A stretch of DNA of 44,284 nt from Mycobacterium sp. shizuoka-1 (GTDB lineage Bacteria; Actinomycetota; Actinomycetes; Mycobacteriales; Mycobacteriaceae), in assembly GCF_002723835.1 (NCBI RefSeq), contig NZ_BEWG01000054.1, positions 1 through 44,284 on the forward strand. The letters are read 5' to 3'. This document shows positions 39,522 to 44,284 of the stretch, piece after piece. Numbering within the stretch: the first letter of the stretch is position 1; each line of letters starts with the position of its first letter. Under the pieces are notes generated by a model. That model saw only the letters and a list, made by a program, of their open reading frames with translations, was not told the DNA's origin and did no database searches. The translations under genes were made by a program, and so were the position numbers.

Positions 39522-39695
39522 ATGACCCGGTTCGTGGTTCCTGCCGCCGCCAGCATCGTGGTCGGTCTGTTGCTCGGGGCTGCCGCGATATTCGGCGTGA
39601 CGCTGATGATCCAGCAGGACACCAAACCCCCGCTGTCGCCCGGTGATCCCGCGTCGTCGGTGCTCAACCGCGTCGAGTACGGCAACCGCGGCTAG
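39522..39695 (+). CDS. Small 57-aa membrane/secreted protein (Rv0236A-like, DUF2613 type)
   Basis: This 57-aa peptide has one N-terminal hydrophobic helix (VVPAAASIVVGLLLGAAAIFGVTLM) and a short conserved extracytoplasmic tail ending SSVLNRVEYGNRG. It matches M. tuberculosis Rv0236A, which is also directly upstream of aftD. The start is well supported: AAGGAGA at 39508-39514, 7 bp before the ATG. It is immediately followed by, and may overlap, aftD, which suggests a partner role in arabinan synthesis, but this is inference from position only. Confidence 0.85.
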   Translation: MTRFVVPAAASIVVGLLLGAAAIFGVTLMIQQDTKPPLSPGDPASSVLNRVEYGNRG

Positions 39696-39750
39696 CCTGA
39701 GCACGCCACCCGCCTCCGCGGTCACGGAGGCGCCCCTGTCCACCGCGCCG

Positions 39751-42700
39751 GTGTCGCGGCGCTGGCTCGGCGCAGCGTTCGCGGTCGCGCTGGTGCTGTG
39801 CTTCGCGCAGTCGCCCGGGATGATCTCGCCGGACACCAAACTCGACCTGACCGCCAACCCGCTGCGCTTCCTGGCCCGAGCGGCCAACCTGTGGAACAGC
39901 GAGCTGCCCTTCGGCCAGGCGCAGAACCAGGCCTACGGCTACCTGTTCCCGCACGGGGCGTTCTTCCTGCTCGGCGACACCCTCGGCGTACCGGGCTGGG
40001 TCACCCAGCGGTTGTGGTGGGCGCTGCTGCTGACCGCCGGATTTTGGGGGTTGCTGCGGGTCGCCGAGGCGCTAGGCATCGGGACGAGGCCGTCGCGCAT
40101 CGTCGCCGCGGTGGCCTTCGCGTTGTCGCCCCGGGCGCTGACGACCCTGGGGTCGATCTCCTCGGAAACCCTGCCGATGATGCTCGCGCCATGGGTGCTG
40201 CTGCCGGTGACCCTGGCGCTGCGCGGCAGCTCAGGCGACGGCCGGTCCCTGCGGATGCTGGCCGGCCGGGCCGGGATCGCGCTGGCGCTGATGGGCGCGG
40301 TCAACGCGGTGGCCACGATCACCGGCTGCCTGCCCGCGCTGATCTGGTGGCTGTGCCACCGGCCGAACAAGGTGTGGTGGCGTTTCAGCGGCTGGTGGGC
40401 GCTGGCCTCGGCCCTGGCGGTCTTGTGGTGGGTGGTGGCGCTGCTGGCGCTGGGCCGGATCAGCCCGCCGTTCCTGGATTTCATCGAGTCCTCCGGAGTC
40501 ACCACCCAGTGGACGTCGCTCACCGAGGTGCTGCGCGGCACCGACAGCTGGACCCCGTTCGTGGCGCCGAACGCCACCGCGGCCGCCGAGCTGGTGACGC
40601 AGCCGGCCATGATCCTGGCCACCACGCTGGTGGCCGCCGGCGGGTTGGCCGGGTTGGCACTGCGCTCGATGCCGGCGCGGGGTCGGCTGATCACCATGCT
40701 GCTGATCGGCGTGGTCCTGCTCGGCGTCGGCTACTCCGGCGGGCTGGGCTCGCCGGTGGCGCACCAGGTGCAGGCGTTCCTGGACGCGGCGGGCGCACCG
40801 CTGCGCAATGTGCACAAGCTGGAGCCGGTGATCCGCATCCCGCTGGTGCTGGGGCTGGCGCACCTGCTCGGCCGGATTCCGCTGCCCGGCAGTGCACCAC
40901 GACCGGTGTGGATCCGGGCGTTCGCCCACCCCGAGGACGACAAGCGGGTGGCCGTCGGCATCGTGGTGCTCGCGGCCCTCACGGTGGCCACCTCGATGGC
41001 CTGGACCGGGCGGCTGACCCCACCCGGTGCGTTCGACGCCATCCCGGACTACTGGCACCAGGCCGCGGACTGGCTGACCGAGCACAACACCGGTGACCCC
41101 ACCCCGGGACGGGTGCTGGTGGTTCCGGGCGCGCCGTTCGCCACCCAGGTGTGGGGTAACAGTCACGACGAGCCACTTCAGGTTCTCGGCGAAAGCCCCT
41201 GGGGGGTCCGCGATTCCATCCCCCTGACCCCACCGGTGACGATCCGCGCGCTGGACTCGGTGCAGCGCTTGTTCGCCGCGGGCCGGCCGTCGGCGGGACT
41301 GGCCGACACCCTCGCCCGCCAGGGCATCTCCTACGTGGTGGTACGCAACGACCTGGACCCGGACAAGTCGCGGTCGGCCCGGCCCCTGCTGGTGCACCGG
41401 GCCATCGACGGGTCGCCGGGTCTGCAGAAGGTGGCCGAGTTCGGCGACCCGGTCGGGCCGGGCACGCTCGAGGGCTTCATCAGTGACAGCGGTTTGCGCC
41501 CGCGCTATCCCGCGGTCGAGATCTATCGCGTTGGCGGCCAAGGCAATCCGGCTGCCCCCTATCTGACTGACGCGAGCCGGATGGCCCGGGTCGACGGTGG
41601 CCCCGAGGTGTTGCTGCGCATCGACGAACGGCGCCGCCTGCTCGGCCAGGCTCCGTTGGGGCCGATGCTGCTGACCGCCGACGCCCAGCGCGCCGGGCTG
41701 CCGGTCCCGCTGGTCACCGTCACCGACACCCCGGTGGACCGGGAAACCGACTACGGCCGCGTCGACGACCATTCGTCGGCGGCCAGGGCGCAGGGCGATC
41801 AACGCAACACGTTCAACCGGGTGCCCGACTACCCGGTTCCCGGAGCCAAACTCGTCCACGGCGCGTGGACCGGCGGGCGGCTGTCGGCGTCGAGTTCGTC
41901 GTCGGACGCCACCGCACTGCCCAACGTGGCCCCGGCCAGCGGGCCCGCCGCCGCCGTCGACGGCGATCCGGCCACCGCGTGGGTGTCCAACTCGCTGCAG
42001 GCCGCGGTCGGGCAGTGGCTGCAGATCGACTTCGACCACCCCGTCACCAACGCCACGCTGACGATCACGCCGAGCGCGACCGCCGTCGGCGCGCAGGTCC
42101 GCCGTATCCAGGTGTCCACCCCGAACGGCACCACCACGGTGCGGTTCGACGAGCCGGGCAAGCCGCTGGCCGTGGCCCTGCCCTATGGCGAGTCGCCGTG
42201 GGTGCGGATCACCGCGATCGGCACCGACGACGGTTCCTCCGGCGTGCAGTTCGGCATCACCGACCTGTCGGTCACCCAGTACGACGCGTCGGGGTTCGCC
42301 CACCCCGTCGATCTGCGGCACACCCTGGTCGTGCCGGGGCCGCCCGCCGGATCGACGGTCGCGGCGTGGGACCTGGGCTCCGAGCTGCTCGGCAGGCAGG
42401 GTTGCGCGGACTCGCCCGACGGCGTGCACTGCGCGGCGTCGATGGCCCAAGCCCCCGACGAACCGGTCACCCTGAGCCGGACGCTGACCGTGCCCGCCCC
42501 GATCGCGGTCAGCCCCACAGTGTGGGTGCGGGCCCGGCAGGGGCCGCATCTGGCGGACCTGATCGCCCAGCCGGGCACCACCAGGTCCCGGGGCGACGCC
42601 GACCTCATCGACGTCGAAGGGTCGGCCTACGCGGCGACCGACGGTGATCCCCGCACCTCGTGGACTGCGCAGCAGAATGTGGTCCAGCACCGCACCGCCC

Positions 42701-43956
42701 CCACCCTGACCGTGACGCTGCCGAAGCCGACCGAGGTCACCGGGCTGGCGCTGACCCCGAGTGCCTCGCCGCTGCCCACCCACCCCACTATGGTCGCCAT
42801 CGACCTCGGCGACGGCCCGCAGACCCGCCGGCTGGACGCCGCGGGGACCCAGCGGGTGTCACTGCGGCCCCGGGTCACCGACACGGTGCGGATCAGCCTG
42901 CTGAACTGGAATGACGTAATCGACCGCACCGCATTGGGTTTCGACCAGCTCAAGCCGCCCGGCCTGGCCGAGGTCGCGGTGCTGGGCCCCGACGGCAAAC
43001 CCGTCGCCGCGGCCGACGCCGCCCGCAACCGCAAACGCACGATCGAGATCCCCTGCGGCCAAGGGCCCATCGTCGCCGTCTCGGGCCGCTTCGTCCAGAC
43101 CTCGGTGACCAGCACGGTCGGGGCGTTGCTGGACGGTGAGCCGATCCCCGCTCGCGCGTGCGACCCGACGCCGATCGACCTGCCGGCCGGCCGGCAGGAG
43201 CTGCTGATCAGCCCCGGGTCGGCCTTCGTCGTCGACGGCGCCCAGCTGTCCGGGCCGCAGGCCGGCCAAATACCCACCGCACCAACAACTCCCGCCGAGG
43301 TCACCACGTGGGGGCCGGACCGCCGGGAGTTCACCCTGGCCAGGTCCCCCACCGCCCGGGTGCTGGTCGTTCCCGAAAGCGTCAATCCCGGCTGGGTCGC
43401 CCACCTGCCCGACGGGGTCACCCTGACCCCGGTGGTGGTCAACGGCTGGCAGCAGGGGTGGGTGGTGCCCGCCGGCGAGCAGGGCACGGTCACGGTGAGC
43501 TTCCCGTCCAACCGCGGCTACCGGATCGGCCTTGCCGTCGGCCTGTCACTGCTGCCGCTTCTCGCGCTGTTGGCGCTGGTGCCACCCCGGCGCCCGGTCG
43601 CGCGCAGGGACCCCGTGCGGCCGTGGGCGCTGCGGGTGCTGCCGGCCGCGGGCGTGCTGGCCGCCGGCGGGCTGATCGCCGGGCTGGGCGGTCTGCTGGT
43701 GTTCGGGGCGGCCATCGTGCTCGGCTACCTGCTGCGCAATCGCGTCCTGCTGCGCGACCGGGTGACGCTGGGCGCCAGCGCCTGCGGGCTGATCGCGGCG
43801 GGCGCGCTGCTGTCGCGCTACCCGTGGCGATCGGTCGACGGCTACATCGGCCACTCGCCGTGGGTACAGTTGCCGGCCCTGATCGCGCTGGGGGCGCTGG
43901 CCGCATCCGTGCACAGTGACACCGAAACCGCCGAGGACACAAGCATTCCTCGTTAG
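39751..43956 (+). CDS. aftD: Alpha-(1->3)-arabinofuranosyltransferase AftD
   Basis: This is a giant GT-C membrane glycosyltransferase of about 1400 aa. Its N-terminal multi-helix part starts WLGAAFAVALVLCF, then SPDTKLDLTANPLRFLARAANLWNSELPFGQAQNQAYGYLFPHG and FALSPRALTTLGSISSETLPMMLAPWVLLP. A long extracytoplasmic part carries at least two carbohydrate-binding/discoidin-like modules (DGDPATAWVSNSLQAAVGQWLQIDFDHPVTNATLTIT and DGDPRTSWTAQQNVVQHRTAPTLTVTLP), and three or four helices lie at the C-terminus. It adds branching arabinofuranose residues to arabinogalactan and lipoarabinomannan from decaprenyl-phosphoarabinose. The start is uncertain: GTG at 39751 gives about 1401 aa, close to the M. 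tuberculosis length; an in-frame GTG at 39643 overlaps the 57-aa gene by 53 bp. Confidence 0.93.
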   Translation: MSRRWLGAAFAVALVLCFAQSPGMISPDTKLDLTANPLRFLARAANLWNSELPFGQAQNQAYGYLFPHGAFFLLGDTLGVPGWVTQRLWWALLLTAGFWGLLRVAEALGIGTRPSRIVAAVAFALSPRALTTLGSISSETLPMMLAPWVLLPVTLALRGSSGDGRSLRMLAGRAGIALALMGAVNAVATITGCLPALIWWLCHRPNKVWWRFSGWWALASALAVLWWVVALLALGRISPPFLDFIESSGVTTQWTSLTEVLRGTDSWTPFVAPNATAAAELVTQPAMILATTLVAAGGLAGLALRSMPARGRLITMLLIGVVLLGVGYSGGLGSPVAHQVQAFLDAAGAPLRNVHKLEPVIRIPLVLGLAHLLGRIPLPGSAPRPVWIRAFAHPEDDKRVAVGIVVLAALTVATSMAWTGRLTPPGAFDAIPDYWHQAADWLTEHNTGDPTPGRVLVVPGAPFATQVWGNSHDEPLQVLGESPWGVRDSIPLTPPVTIRALDSVQRLFAAGRPSAGLADTLARQGISYVVVRNDLDPDKSRSARPLLVHRAIDGSPGLQKVAEFGDPVGPGTLEGFISDSGLRPRYPAVEIYRVGGQGNPAAPYLTDASRMARVDGGPEVLLRIDERRRLLGQAPLGPMLLTADAQRAGLPVPLVTVTDTPVDRETDYGRVDDHSSAARAQGDQRNTFNRVPDYPVPGAKLVHGAWTGGRLSASSSSSDATALPNVAPASGPAAAVDGDPATAWVSNSLQAAVGQWLQIDFDHPVTNATLTITPSATAVGAQVRRIQVSTPNGTTTVRFDEPGKPLAVALPYGESPWVRITAIGTDDGSSGVQFGITDLSVTQYDASGFAHPVDLRHTLVVPGPPAGSTVAAWDLGSELLGRQGCADSPDGVHCAASMAQAPDEPVTLSRTLTVPAPIAVSPTVWVRARQGPHLADLIAQPGTTRSRGDADLIDVEGSAYAATDGDPRTSWTAQQNVVQHRTAPTLTVTLPKPTEVTGLALTPSASPLPTHPTMVAIDLGDGPQTRRLDAAGTQRVSLRPRVTDTVRISLLNWNDVIDRTALGFDQLKPPGLAEVAVLGPDGKPVAAADAARNRKRTIEIPCGQGPIVAVSGRFVQTSVTSTVGALLDGEPIPARACDPTPIDLPAGRQELLISPGSAFVVDGAQLSGPQAGQIPTAPTTPAEVTTWGPDRREFTLARSPTARVLVVPESVNPGWVAHLPDGVTLTPVVVNGWQQGWVVPAGEQGTVTVSFPSNRGYRIGLAVGLSLLPLLALLALVPPRRPVARRDPVRPWALRVLPAAGVLAAGGLIAGLGGLLVFGAAIVLGYLLRNRVLLRDRVTLGASACGLIAAGALLSRYPWRSVDGYIGHSPWVQLPALIALGALAASVHSDTETAEDTSIPR

Positions 43957-43959
43957 GGT
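43954..43959 (+). promoter_or_regulatory. Predicted -10 element of the phosphotriesterase gene, overlapping the aftD stop
   Basis: TAGGGT (43954-43959) includes the aftD stop codon and predicts transcription start at 43966-43967, the ATG of the next gene, which has no Shine-Dalgarno sequence. A leaderless start is possible; read-through from aftD is equally possible. Confidence 0.3.
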
Positions 43960-43966
43960 GCCAGAC

Positions 43967-44284
43967 ATGGCTGCATCTGACGTGACAACGCCGTCACGCG
44001 TCGAGACCGTACGGGGGCCGATTCCGGCCGACGACCTGGGCGTGGTGTTCATGCACGAACACGTCTTCGTGCTGTCGCAAGAGATCATCGCCAACTACCC
44101 GCAGGGCTGGGGGGACGAGGCCGTTCGGGAAGCCGACGCCGTCGCCAAGCTCAACGAGCTCAAGGCCCTCGGGGTGGACACCATCGTCGACCCCACGGTC
44201 ATCGGGCTCGGCCGCTACATTCCACGAATCCAGCGGGTGGCCGCGCAGACCGATTTGCAGATCGTGGTGGCCACCGGGATCTAC
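43967..44284 (+). CDS. php: Phosphotriesterase-family metal hydrolase, 5' part (runs off the right edge)
   Basis: The first 106 residues are visible: MAASDVTTPSRVETVRGPIP, the metal-binding HxH motif in GVVFMHEHVFVL (H30, H32 region), then DAVAKLNELKALGVDTIVDPTVIGLGRYIPRIQRVA and VVATGIY. This is the N-terminal strand-1 and strand-2 part of the amidohydrolase-fold phosphotriesterase/lactonase family, which hydrolyses lactones such as acyl-homoserine lactones and, weakly, organophosphates. It corresponds to Php (Rv0230c) in M. tuberculosis, in line with the conserved gene order. The ATG is 10 bp after the aftD stop. The remaining two thirds lie outside the window. Confidence 0.88.
   Translation, partial: MAASDVTTPSRVETVRGPIPADDLGVVFMHEHVFVLSQEIIANYPQGWGDEAVREADAVAKLNELKALGVDTIVDPTVIGLGRYIPRIQRVAAQTDLQIVVATGIY

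Overview
The window is chromosomal DNA from a mycobacterium, most likely a non-tuberculous (Mycolicibacterium-type) species. The base composition is high in GC, and the families present include MmpL/MmpS, PapA, FAAL-type FadD, AftD and LpqI. Much of the gene order parallels the M. tuberculosis Rv0230c-Rv0264c block read in the opposite direction. No database search was run; identities rest on recognised protein sequence, motifs and gene order.

Left part (1-5.1 kb): the C-terminal end of a 5-oxoprolinase subunit C-like protein, apparently truncated or decayed; an intrinsic aminoglycoside 2'-N-acetyltransferase; then a MarR regulator, MmpS and MmpL in one tight operon. A convergent isocitrate-lyase/PEP-mutase-family enzyme follows behind a strong hairpin. 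From 5.9 to 9.9 kb lies the succinate dehydrogenase 1 operon: a 98-aa conserved protein, a membrane anchor with many Cys/His residues, the flavoprotein and the iron-sulfur protein. A CRP-like palindrome precedes it and a hairpin terminator follows. A 51-aa protein and a flavin reductase come next.

Centre (10.8-30.1 kb): a six-gene glycolipid locus lies between the flavin reductase and fadE5, genes that are neighbours in M. tuberculosis. It holds fadD23 (fatty-acyl-AMP ligase), a Gap/Sap-like membrane protein, a secreted PE-PPE-domain hydrolase/acyltransferase, mmpL10, papA3 and a 3665-aa bimodular polyketide synthase. This gene set matches the known trehalose polyphleate (TPP) locus of non-tuberculous mycobacteria. 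The synthase reads KS-AT-KR-ACP / KS-AT-DH-ER-KR-ACP with two malonyl-type AT domains. That fits an unbranched chain built four carbons per double cycle, but there is only one dehydratase, and it sits in module 2.

Right part (30.4-44.3 kb): a fatty-acid cluster (fadE5, an alpha/beta hydrolase, fadA2, fabG4, htdX) followed by a TetR regulator. The fadE5 promoter and the divergent fadA2/fabG4 promoter region carry matching 16-bp palindromes, so they look like one regulon, with the TetR protein the obvious candidate regulator. Beyond it are lipoprotein LpqI (GH3 N-acetylglucosaminidase), a 57-aa membrane peptide, the giant arabinofuranosyltransferase AftD, and the start of a phosphotriesterase-family gene that runs off the right edge. 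No tRNA, rRNA, insertion sequence, prophage or CRISPR array was seen.
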